Shown here piece by piece: positions 36,916-44,181 of a stretch of 64,000 nt of DNA (position 1 is its first letter; every line of letters starts with the position of its first letter). The position numbers were made by a program, and so were the translations under genes. Origin of the DNA: Alphaproteobacteria bacterium (GTDB lineage: Bacteria > Pseudomonadota > Alphaproteobacteria > Rhodobacterales > Rhodobacteraceae). The stretch covers positions 1-64,000 of the forward strand of contig JAUIIJ010000026.1 in assembly GCA_030431825.1 (NCBI GenBank), in the 5' to 3' direction. The notes under the pieces were generated by a model. The model was not told where the DNA came from and searched no databases. It saw only the letters and a program-made list of their open reading frames with translations.

Positions 36916-38754
36916 ATGCCCGTTATTGAAATCGACACGCTGCAGCGTGTGCGCGACATGACATACACCCACCCGTTCGGAACCGGCTATTTCAGGGCCG
37001 GACGGATCGATTCAGTCAACGTTGCCGGCCAGGATTTTCTGGTGATGGCCTCTGACGGTGATGGCTTTGGCGTCGCCACGATCGGTTCCAATGGGGCGCT
37101 CGATTTCGTCGACGCGTTCGGAGTGAGCTATGAAAGGCTCGAGGGCTGGGCTTTCGGGTCCACCACCATCGCCAGTATCGAGAAGAATGGCGAGACGTTT
37201 GTATATCTCAGCGGTCGGGCGCGCGAACTCGTAGACAACCGGGATCACAATGAAAGCGGGCTGCTTGTTCTGAAGATCGACGCCGACGGCACACCCGACG
37301 TGCTGCAATACCGCCCCATCCCCGGCGCACCGCAGGGCTATGGCTCGACAAACTCGCTCGGGTCGGACCCCAAGATCATCAATGTCGGCGGGCGCGATAT
37401 CCTCGTATCTTCCGACAACGCCCGCAGTTCGAGCGGCGGTGAAAGCACCTTCGAAACCTTTCAGATCCGGGCCAACGGAACGCTCAAACCACTCGCCAGT
37501 TCGCAGCCCTTCGTCTACGATTTCGAAAAGAACGACGTGGTCACGGTTGACGGAAAGGCGTTTGTCATCGCGTTTGGCCAATTCGATATCGCGCCGTTGC
37601 AGGTGCTCCGGCTGTTCAAGACCGGCGTCATGAGGCCGGTTTTCGAACTCCCGACAAGCGACACCGCGATCTACAACCGGATCACCACCGATCTTGAAAC
37701 GGTCGAGATCGGCAATCGGTCGTTTGTCATCGTGTCTGAAGTCACCGCCGGAACCATACTGGTCTACGAAGTGTTGCCGAGCGGACGTTTGCAGCTGGTC
37801 GAGCAAGAGGCACCCGACGCAGGCGACAGCTGGCGCTATTCGGGTGCGCTCGAAGTGTTCGAGGAAAACGGCGACGCCTATGTCGCGGCCGCCTCCGGCA
37901 CCGGCATCGGCGTGTTCCGGATCTCGGACGGAGGCGCATTGATACAGGTTGACGATTTCCGACCGGCGACTGCGATGGGCAACAATCCCGACCTCGAGGC
38001 GCGGGACATAAACGGCAGCCAGTATCTCTTCGTCTCGTCCAACACCACCGACGAAATCCGTTCGCTCCGTTACGTGGCCGTGGACGACAGCATCAACGGC
38101 AACAATGGCGCCAACAGGCGAAAGGGCACGGCGGAAGACGACCAGATTTACGGGCGCGGCGGGAATGACGTTCTGCGGGGACTGGATGGCGACGATCTGA
38201 TCGAGGGCGGCAACGGGCGCGACAAGCTTGTCGGTGGCGATGGCGACGACAACCTGTTTGGCGGAGCCAGACAGGACAAGCTGCTGGGGGGCAACGGAAA
38301 CGATTTTCTGTTTGGCGACTTCGGAAACGACATTCTGTACGGAATGAACGGGAACGATTATCTCAACGGTGGCGCGGGCGATGATCTTGTGCAGGGCGGC
38401 ACCGGCAACGACCGCCTGTTCGGCGCAGGCGGAAATGACATCCTGAAGGGTGGCGACGGTTTCGACGTGCTCACCGATGGCGCAGGATTTGACCAGATGA
38501 CCGGCGGCAACGGCGCGGATATCTTCGTGTTCTGGAAAGACGGCAACCGCGACGTGATCCGGGATTACGAGGATAATCTCGACCGGATCGACCTGACCGA
38601 ATTCGGTCGCGATCTGGAGTTCTCCGACCTTTCGATCAGGCAGGCCGGCAATGACGTCAGAGTCAGGGTGATGGGAGAAGTGATCGTTGTGAAATCGGCC
38701 GACGGGCAGATATTCGACTATGAGCTGAGCCTCGGAGATTTCGTCTTTGCGTGA
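36916..38754 (+). CDS. Seven-repeat beta-propeller fused to RTX calcium-binding repeats
   Basis: The 612-aa protein has an N-terminal part (about 30-390) with seven copies of a degenerate unit, hydrophobic-x-G-x-x-[FY]-hydrophobic strand then F/L-x-h-x-x-x-G-x-L; cores are AGQDFLVMAS, NGETFVYLSG, GGRDILVSSD, DGKAFVIAFG, GNRSFVIVSE, NGDAYVAAAS and NGSQYLFVSS. This suggests a seven-bladed propeller. From about 400 to 510 there are RTX nonapeptides (GGNGRDKLVGGDGDDN and similar), then a C-terminal FVFWKDGNRDVIRDYEDNLDRIDL tail typical of type I-secreted proteins. No signal peptide, as expected for type I export. ATG 36916 replaces the TTG of the ORF track. Activity unknown. Confidence 0.85.
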   Translation: MPVIEIDTLQRVRDMTYTHPFGTGYFRAGRIDSVNVAGQDFLVMASDGDGFGVATIGSNGALDFVDAFGVSYERLEGWAFGSTTIASIEKNGETFVYLSGRARELVDNRDHNESGLLVLKIDADGTPDVLQYRPIPGAPQGYGSTNSLGSDPKIINVGGRDILVSSDNARSSSGGESTFETFQIRANGTLKPLASSQPFVYDFEKNDVVTVDGKAFVIAFGQFDIAPLQVLRLFKTGVMRPVFELPTSDTAIYNRITTDLETVEIGNRSFVIVSEVTAGTILVYEVLPSGRLQLVEQEAPDAGDSWRYSGALEVFEENGDAYVAAASGTGIGVFRISDGGALIQVDDFRPATAMGNNPDLEARDINGSQYLFVSSNTTDEIRSLRYVAVDDSINGNNGANRRKGTAEDDQIYGRGGNDVLRGLDGDDLIEGGNGRDKLVGGDGDDNLFGGARQDKLLGGNGNDFLFGDFGNDILYGMNGNDYLNGGAGDDLVQGGTGNDRLFGAGGNDILKGGDGFDVLTDGAGFDQMTGGNGADIFVFWKDGNRDVIRDYEDNLDRIDLTEFGRDLEFSDLSIRQAGNDVRVRVMGEVIVVKSADGQIFDYELSLGDFVFA

Positions 38755-38864
38755 TCCGGGCACGGGCGCGCGACGACGTGATTGATCGTGCCGTCCTGTT
38801 CGGCCATACTGCGCCGCAAGTCGGACAAGGGGCATCAGACCCCGCAAGGCGGAGAAGGCAGGAT

Positions 38865-39182
38865 ATGAAACACGCGATTGCAGTACTTTTATGCGCCGGG
38901 ACACTGACCTGGACAGCGCCGGAACCAGTGTTCGCCGCCAACGGCGTCATCGAACGCGCGTGCCGCACATCCGGGCGCAACAGCGCCACGCCGCGGCTCT
39001 GCGGATGTATCCAGGCGGTCGCCAATCACAGCCTTTCGCGCTCCGAGCGCAGGCGGGCGGCCAAGCTCTTCAAGGATCCGAACATGGCGCAGGAAATCCG
39101 CCAGTCGGACCGACGCAGCGACGAGACATTCTGGAAGAACTACCGCGCTTTCGGCGATCTCGCCCGCAGGTCCTGCAGCTGA
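38865..39182 (+). CDS. Small secreted Cys-containing protein (arginine transporter label unsupported)
   Basis: The 105-aa product has a signal peptide (MKHAIAVLLCAGTLTWTAPEPVFA) and a mature part with four Cys (RACRTSGRN, RLCGCIQAVAN, and a C-terminal RRSCS), plus SRSERRRAAKLFKDPNMAQEIRQSD. I recall relatives in Rhodobacteraceae labelled arginine transporter, which nothing in the sequence supports. Probably a small disulfide-bonded periplasmic protein. GGAGAAGGCAGG precedes ATG 38865. It lies next to the ArgP-like regulator, the likely origin of the label. Confidence 0.75.
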   Translation: MKHAIAVLLCAGTLTWTAPEPVFAANGVIERACRTSGRNSATPRLCGCIQAVANHSLSRSERRRAAKLFKDPNMAQEIRQSDRRSDETFWKNYRAFGDLARRSCS

Positions 39183-39257
39183 TCGGGCGGAGCGTTTCCG
39201 CGCTTGACCGAACGCAACCGCAGTTTCACAAAAGCTAAAACTGTTGGAGCCCTGTCC

Positions 39258-40250
39258 ATGCTGACCAAAGGCGTCACCCTGCGCGGTCTCGAAGTGTTCG
39301 AGGCGCTTGCCGCGACCGGTACGGTGGCACATGCGGCAGAGCGGACCGGGCTGAGCCAGCCCTCGGTAAGCCAGCAGATGCGCAATCTCGAGGCCGCGCT
39401 TGGCACCGATCTGGTCGATCACACGCGACGACCCATGCAACTGACCCCCGCGGGGCGCAGTTTCCTTGTGCGCGCCCAGGCGGCATTGACGCAGCTCAGG
39501 CTGGCGCAGAGCGAATTGACAGTAATGGATCTCGGGCATCTCGACACGTTGTCGGTGGGCCTGATCGACGATTTCGACAATGACCTGACGCCGCGCCTTG
39601 CGACGATCCTGGCCGACAGCCTTGTTGGCTGCCGGTTCAAGCTGATCACCGCGCCCAGCCTCGATCTGGGTCCGGCGGTGCAGGACGGGCGCTATCATAT
39701 CGCCGTCACCGCGCGCGCCGGCCCGACGCCGGACAATGTCGTTGAATATCCGCTCGTCCGCGATCCGTTCATCCTGATCGCGCCGAAGGATGCGGTCACC
39801 TCCATCGAAGAGATCGCCACGCAAGACCTGCCCCTGCTGCGCTATGCCGGCGAGCAACTGATTGCGCAACAGATCGAGACCCATCTCGCGCGCCACCAGC
39901 TGAGTTTCGAGCATCGCTTCGAGATCGGCAGCCACCTCGCGCTGGTGGCGATGGTCGCGCGGCGCATCGGCTGGGCCATCACCACCCCGCTGGGCTACAT
40001 GCGCGCCCAACGGTTCCATGACGACATTGATGCCTTTGCCCTGCCCTTCGGTTCTTTCGCGCGCACGATTTCGCTCTTTGCCGGGGCGGACTGGGCCGAC
40101 CGGGTGCCGCGCGACGTGGCCGATACCGTCCGGCGACTGGTTCAGACCCAGATGATCAACCCCGCCCTCGGGCGGCTGCCCTGGCTTGGCGACAGCCTGC
40201 GCATCATCGACGAGACGCCAACCGAGCCCGCCAGTTTTCGTCTTGCCTAA
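39258..40250 (+). CDS. LysR-family regulator, ArgP/IciA-like
   Basis: The 330-aa protein has a LysR helix-turn-helix in residues 5-65 (GLEVFEALAATGTVAHAAERTGLSQPSVSQQMRNLEAALG) and a periplasmic-binding-like effector domain from about 95. Overall pattern resembles ArgP/IciA-type regulators that control amino acid export or import, but the effector is not readable. ATG 39258 has GGAG upstream. Its TAA stop (40248-40250) is the first triplet of the second palindromic element, so the element defines the C-terminus, as with the amidase. Confidence 0.82.
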   Translation: MLTKGVTLRGLEVFEALAATGTVAHAAERTGLSQPSVSQQMRNLEAALGTDLVDHTRRPMQLTPAGRSFLVRAQAALTQLRLAQSELTVMDLGHLDTLSVGLIDDFDNDLTPRLATILADSLVGCRFKLITAPSLDLGPAVQDGRYHIAVTARAGPTPDNVVEYPLVRDPFILIAPKDAVTSIEEIATQDLPLLRYAGEQLIAQQIETHLARHQLSFEHRFEIGSHLALVAMVARRIGWAITTPLGYMRAQRFHDDIDAFALPFGSFARTISLFAGADWADRVPRDVADTVRRLVQTQMINPALGRLPWLGDSLRIIDETPTEPASFRLA

Positions 40251-40352
40251 AGCGTTTCGCGATTAACTTGAAACATGTCGCATCAACTAACGCGCTGAAA
40301 TCTTTGATTTCAGGCAGCGTTAGGTGATTCAGGTTTATCGCGAAACGCTATA
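40248..40352. repeat. 105-bp palindromic element, copy 2
   Basis: Same length and orientation as 27634-27738, with about 8 mismatches by eye. It starts TAAAGCGTTTCGCGATTAACTTG and ends ATCGCGAAACGCTATA; the outer 13 bases of each side are perfectly complementary here. It lies between convergent genes: its left end supplies the LysR stop codon and its right end, read on the reverse strand, the last codons and stop of the phosphatase gene. Confidence 0.88.
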
Positions 40353-40799
40353 AAAGGGTTCGCCTTTGTCCAGCGCCTCGGCCAATCCCTGCGCCGCCGC
40401 CTCGATGATATCCAGCGCCCCATCGAAATCGCGGGTGTAATACGGGTCCGGCACGGCGTCGGCGGTCGATCCATAGTCGGTCAGCAAATGTACCGGTGTC
40501 GCGGCCCCCTTGGGGCGCAGCGCCTCGATATTGCGCAGGTTTTCGGCATCCATCGCCAGGATCAGGTCGAACCGGGAAAAATCCTGCGCCGTGAACTGTC
40601 TGGCGCGCAGGTCATCCATCGCGATCCCGCGTTTGCGCGCGGCGTCCTGCATCGGGCCGTAGGGTGGTTCGCCCAGGTGATAGCCGGCTGTTCCCGCGCT
40701 GTCGGTGGTCAGATCGGGGCGACGTGCGCGGAACACCGCTTCGGCGGTGGGCGAGCGACAGATATTCCCGAGGCAGACAAACAGAACACGGGTGGTCAT
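40335..40799 (-). CDS. Low molecular weight protein-tyrosine phosphatase family protein
   Basis: The 154-aa protein has the P-loop VLFVCLGNICRSPTAE with nucleophilic Cys near residue 9 and the general-acid DPYY segment near 122. It dephosphorylates phosphotyrosine or arsenate-type substrates in the cytoplasm; there is no evidence for arsenate reductase (extra Cys residues absent). ATG 40799 with AAAGGAGATC. The last residues YSVSR and TAA stop are encoded by the palindromic element, so the natural C-terminus was changed. Divergent from the sirtuin gene. Confidence 0.88.
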   Translation of the reverse strand: MTTRVLFVCLGNICRSPTAEAVFRARRPDLTTDSAGTAGYHLGEPPYGPMQDAARKRGIAMDDLRARQFTAQDFSRFDLILAMDAENLRNIEALRPKGAATPVHLLTDYGSTADAVPDPYYTRDFDGALDIIEAAAQGLAEALDKGEPFYSVSR

Positions 40800-40840
40800 G
40801 GCGATCTCCTTTGGCCACAGTGATAGGCAAAGGAGACAGC

Positions 40841-41551
40841 ATGGGAAAGATCGTGATTCTGACCGGGGCGGGTATTTCCGCCGAAAGCGGGCTCGGCACC
40901 TTTCGCGATGCGGACGGGTTGTGGGCGCGTCACTCGATCGAAGATGTCGCAACGCCCGAGGGTTTCGCCCGCAACCCGGCATTGGTACACGACTTCTACA
41001 ACGCCCGCCGCCAGCAGGCCGCCGCCGCCCGGCCCAACGCCGCCCATCGCGCGCTGGCCCGGCTGCAGGCCGGATGGCGCAACGACGTGGTGATCGTGAC
41101 CCAGAACGTGGATGCCTTGCACGAAGCGGGCGGGGCACGCAATGTCATCCATATGCACGGTACACTGGCGGGGGCGCTCTGTGCGGCCTGTGGTCATCGC
41201 TGGCCCGCTCCCGATACCATGAGCCCGGACGACCTGTGCCCGCGCTGCGGTGGTGTCTCGACCCGGCCCGACGTGGTCTGGTTTGGCGAGATGCCGTACC
41301 ACATGGACCGGATCATGGATCACCTTGCAGGCGCGGACCTGTTCGCCGCCATCGGGACCTCCGGGCAGGTCTATCCGGCCGCCGGGTTCGTGCAGGAGGC
41401 CAGCGCAGCCGGCGCGCATACGCTCGAAATGACCCTCGAAGCCTCGGATGTCAGTTCTGGCTTTGCCGAAAGCCGGCTTGGCCCGGCCACCCGCGTCGTC
41501 GTGGATTGGGTGGCCGACCTGATCGGCGACGAACCGGCTGCGGACGGATAG
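40841..41551 (+). CDS. cobB: NAD-dependent protein deacylase (sirtuin)
   Basis: The 236-aa sirtuin has the NAD-binding GAGISAESGLGTFRDADGLW, the NTQNVD-like VTQNVDALHEAGG, the catalytic His in HMHGT and two zinc Cys pairs, CAACGH and CPRCGG. It removes acetyl or other acyl groups from lysines, including on acyl-CoA synthetases such as PrpE-type enzymes (known in the family). ATG 40841 follows AAGGAGACAGC; the ORF-track start lies in the phosphatase gene. Divergent promoter shared with the phosphatase. Confidence 0.93.
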   Translation: MGKIVILTGAGISAESGLGTFRDADGLWARHSIEDVATPEGFARNPALVHDFYNARRQQAAAARPNAAHRALARLQAGWRNDVVIVTQNVDALHEAGGARNVIHMHGTLAGALCAACGHRWPAPDTMSPDDLCPRCGGVSTRPDVVWFGEMPYHMDRIMDHLAGADLFAAIGTSGQVYPAAGFVQEASAAGAHTLEMTLEASDVSSGFAESRLGPATRVVVDWVADLIGDEPAADG

Positions 41552-41596
41552 AGCGGTCACCATTGCCGCCCGGCTTTGCCTTTGCGTGCTCGCGGG

Positions 41597-42088
41597 TCAG
41601 TTGCCCTTGCTGCCGTGCGACATGCCAGCGCCGGCAGGTTTGCGCTCCAGGTCCACCGGCACCTCGATCACCACCTCCCCGGCCCTTTCGAATGTCAGGG
41701 TCAGCGGGATGACGTCGCCATTGTCCAGCGGTTCCTTCAGCCCGAGAAACATCACGTGGTCGCCGCCCCGCCGGAGTTCATGCGATTCGCCTGCGGCAAC
41801 CGGGAAACCGTCTTCGACCTCGCGCATTTTCATCACGCCATTGGCATCTTCCACATGGGTGTGCAGTTCCACACGCTCGGCAATGTCGGATGCGACAGCG
41901 ATCAACCGATCATCCTGATCGGTGCCGTTGTTCAGCACCATGAAGGCCGCGCCCGAGGCGGAATTCGCGGTCGAACTGCGCGCGTAGGGATCGGAGACGC
42001 TAATTTTCGCGGTGTCCTCGCCAGCCCAGGCGGTCCCGGCAAGTGTCAGCACGGCCGCAGCGGCCAGCAGGTTCTGTTTGATGGACAT
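41597..42088 (-). CDS. Periplasmic copper chaperone PCu(A)C
   Basis: The 163-aa protein has a signal peptide (MSIKQNLLAAAAVLTLAGTAWA) and a cupredoxin-like DUF461 domain with the copper motif, His in ELHTHVEDANGVMKM, Met in MKMREVE, then ESHELRRGGDHVMFLG supplying His and Met. It hands Cu(I) to the cytochrome c oxidase CuA site in the periplasm. The start is ATG 42088; the ORF-track 304-aa extension is spurious. It follows a small membrane protein gene by 47 bp on the same strand. Confidence 0.9.
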   Translation of the reverse strand: MSIKQNLLAAAAVLTLAGTAWAGEDTAKISVSDPYARSSTANSASGAAFMVLNNGTDQDDRLIAVASDIAERVELHTHVEDANGVMKMREVEDGFPVAAGESHELRRGGDHVMFLGLKEPLDNGDVIPLTLTFERAGEVVIEVPVDLERKPAGAGMSHGSKGN

Positions 42089-42135
42089 GGTGCCATTCCT
42101 CTTTCGTGAAACAAGTCTGATATCGTTTGTGAAGA

Positions 42136-42486
42136 TCAGCTCGCCCGGGGAGGAGCCCGCGTGCGTACAAGGCGCCGCGGCACCGACTCGTTCTGCAGAT
42201 CGGCCCGGACCGGCGCAAGACGGCGCGGATGCGCGACGAGCCGCTCCAATGATTGCGGCTCCGGCCCCTCGAAAAGCAGCGAGAGCGCGAAATCCGGACA
42301 CAGTTGCGGTGGCCCGACCGGCGCGCCGCTGTCGTCTACATAAACCATGACCGGACCGTTGCCGGTACAGAGTTCGATCTGTCCGGCCGGTCCCGGCGCA
42401 GCTCGCGCAATTGCGATGGCCTGACCGGTCAGGACCACAAGCGCAACAAGCGCAGCACTGATATGTTTCACTGAAACGGGCCGCAT
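42136..42486 (-). CDS. Small DUF2946-like protein upstream of PCu(A)C
   Basis: The 116-aa product from ATG 42486 has an N-terminal hydrophobic signal or anchor (ISAALVALVVLTGQAIAIARA) and LCTGNGPVMVYVDDSGAPVGPPQLCPDFA, resembling DUF2946 proteins found with copper genes, though the second CxxC-like site is CPDF here, so one expected Cys is absent. It lies 47 bp upstream of PCu(A)C on the same strand, forming a two-gene copper-handling set. Assignment moderately confident from context. Confidence 0.6.
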   Translation of the reverse strand: MRPVSVKHISAALVALVVLTGQAIAIARAAPGPAGQIELCTGNGPVMVYVDDSGAPVGPPQLCPDFALSLLFEGPEPQSLERLVAHPRRLAPVRADLQNESVPRRLVRTRAPPRAS

Positions 42487-42530
42487 GGCGCGCCCGGTAT
42501 AGGCACCGCAAAGCGCGCAGCGCAAGCGCA

Positions 42531-42556
42531 AACAGCCCCGCGAAACCGCGAGGCTG
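42531..42556 (-). terminator. Candidate terminator of rpmB
   Basis: On the reverse strand CAGCCTCGCG-GTTT-CGCGGGGCTG followed by TTTGC: a strong 10-bp stem with one mismatch and a short T tract, 28 bp after the rpmB stop. Confidence 0.6.
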
Positions 42557-42583
42557 TACGTCAAATCCGCGTTGGGATCAGGC

Positions 42584-42871
42584 TCAGGCCGAAGCGGCCG
42601 CCTTGGCAATCTCTTTCTTGATCTTCAAGGCGTTGGCCGACAGTTCGTCGTCCTTGGCCTTGGCAAGAAACGCATCCAGCCCACCACGGTGGTCAACGCT
42701 GCGCAGCGCCGATGCCGAAATCCGCAGCTTGACGCCACGGCCCAGGGTTTCGGACTGCAGCGTCACATCATTCAGGTTCGGCAGAAACCGGCGGCGGGTT
42801 CTGTTCTTGGCGTGGCTGACATTGTTGCCAGTCATCGGGCCTTTTCCGGTCAGTTCGCAACGGCGCGACAT
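42584..42871 (-). CDS. rpmB: 50S ribosomal protein L28
   Basis: The 95-aa basic ribosomal protein starts [29 protein letters not shown], the standard L28 N-terminus including the single Cys, and has an alphaproteobacterial C-terminal extension ([27 protein letters not shown]). ATG 42871 replaces the ORF-track start at 42922. Its own transcription unit, with a terminator soon after the stop. Confidence 0.96.
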   Translation of the reverse strand: MSRRCELTGKGPMTGNNVSHAKNRTRRRFLPNLNDVTLQSETLGRGVKLRISASALRSVDHRGGLDAFLAKAKDDELSANALKIKKEIAKAAASA

Positions 42872-43104
42872 GTCAGGTACCTCGTCTAGTGTCCGATACG
42901 GCCACGCCGTATCACAATGCAAAAGGGCGCTGCACTTGCCGCGCCCGAAATCTGTTCGGTGCTGATAGTTGCAAAGCCCTGCCCCGTCAAGCCGCCCATG
43001 CGCCGAAACTCGGCCCGGTTTGCCGCGTCACATGAAAAATTGCGCTGCGACAGGCCGTTGATACGCCAGCCCGTGACAATCCGGCAGCAAAACGGCGAAT
43101 CGAC
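42872..43104. other. Intergenic region upstream of rpmB
   Basis: 233 bp between the rpmB start and the meaB stop, both on the reverse strand. It should contain the rpmB promoter. I see no gene, no clear repeat and no T-tract terminator for meaB. Confidence 0.4.
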
Positions 43105-44082
43105 TCAGCGCGACAGGTGCTCTTGCAGGACCTCGCGCGCCGCCGCAGAGGGTGTCATCTCGCCCTTCGCGACCAGGTCACCCAGCCGCTGCATTTCGCT
43201 GCGCACCGCATCCTCCTGCAATTGCGCCAGCAGGGCCTGGCGCACATCCTCGTTGAACCAGTACCGCGATTGCGCCGCGCGACGGCCATTCCAATGGCCG
43301 TTCTCCTTGCGCCAGCCGACGAGGGTCTGCATCTCGCCCCAGGCTTCGAGCAGCCCGCTTTCCTCCATCGCCGAGACCATCATCGCCTTGGGGAAACCCT
43401 CCGGGTCCTGCACCCGCTTGCGCAGCAGCCGCAGCGCGCCGGCGTAATCCGAACAGGTCCGCGTCGCCGCCGGTTTGAGATCGCCATCCGCCTTGTTCAC
43501 AAGGATCAGGTCGGCCATCTCCATGATGCCCCTCTTGACCCCCTGCAATTCGTCGCCGCCCGCAGGTGCCAGCAGCAGCAGGAACAGGTCGCTCATCTCG
43601 GCCACCACCGTTTCCGATTGTCCCACCCCGACTGTCTCGACCAACACGACGTCGAATCCCGCCGCCTCGCACAGCGACACCGCCTCGCGCGAACGCCGCG
43701 CCACGCCGCCCAGATGGGTCTGGCTGGGTGACGGGCGGATAAACGCCGTCGCTTCCCGGCTCAGGCGGTCCATGCGGGTCTTGTCGCCCAGGATCGAGCC
43801 GCCGGAACGGGTCGAACTGGGATCGACGGCCAGCACCGCAACCCGCAACCCCTGCCCGATGAGCATCATGCCGAAACTCTCGATAAAGGTCGATTTGCCC
43901 ACGCCCGGCGTACCCGAAAGCCCGATGCGCAAGGCTTGTCGTCCGTGCCGGCCCAGCCATTCCAGCAGGTCGGTCGCCTGCGCCCTGTGATCGGCGCGAT
44001 GGCTCTCGACCAGAGTGATGCCACGCGCCAGCGCCCGGCGCTCTCCGGCAAGAATTCGATTGCCCAGATCAGTAATGTCCAT
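43105..44082 (-). CDS. meaB: Methylmalonyl-CoA mutase-associated GTPase
   Basis: The 325-aa G3E-type GTPase guards and reloads B12-dependent methylmalonyl-CoA mutase. The P-loop reads IGLSGTPGVGKSTFIE, then VAVLAVDPSSTRSGGSILGDKTRM, VLVETVGVGQSE (switch and Walker B) and LVNKADGD (NKxD). C-terminal dimerisation helices follow. ATG 44082 (MDITDLGNRILAGERRAL) fits the family; the ORF track runs into hrpB. Consistent with propionyl-CoA use through PrpE in this window; the mutase itself is outside. Divergent from hrpB. Confidence 0.94.
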   Translation of the reverse strand: MDITDLGNRILAGERRALARGITLVESHRADHRAQATDLLEWLGRHGRQALRIGLSGTPGVGKSTFIESFGMMLIGQGLRVAVLAVDPSSTRSGGSILGDKTRMDRLSREATAFIRPSPSQTHLGGVARRSREAVSLCEAAGFDVVLVETVGVGQSETVVAEMSDLFLLLLAPAGGDELQGVKRGIMEMADLILVNKADGDLKPAATRTCSDYAGALRLLRKRVQDPEGFPKAMMVSAMEESGLLEAWGEMQTLVGWRKENGHWNGRRAAQSRYWFNEDVRQALLAQLQEDAVRSEMQRLGDLVAKGEMTPSAAAREVLQEHLSR

Positions 44083-44181
44083 GCCTGCTCCGCAACTGCC
44101 CTGCCGATACATGCCGCGCCATGTGGGGTATTGTCCAGAGCACCGCTGGACGCCGCGCCGGGGTTTGGCGATAAGGCGGCC

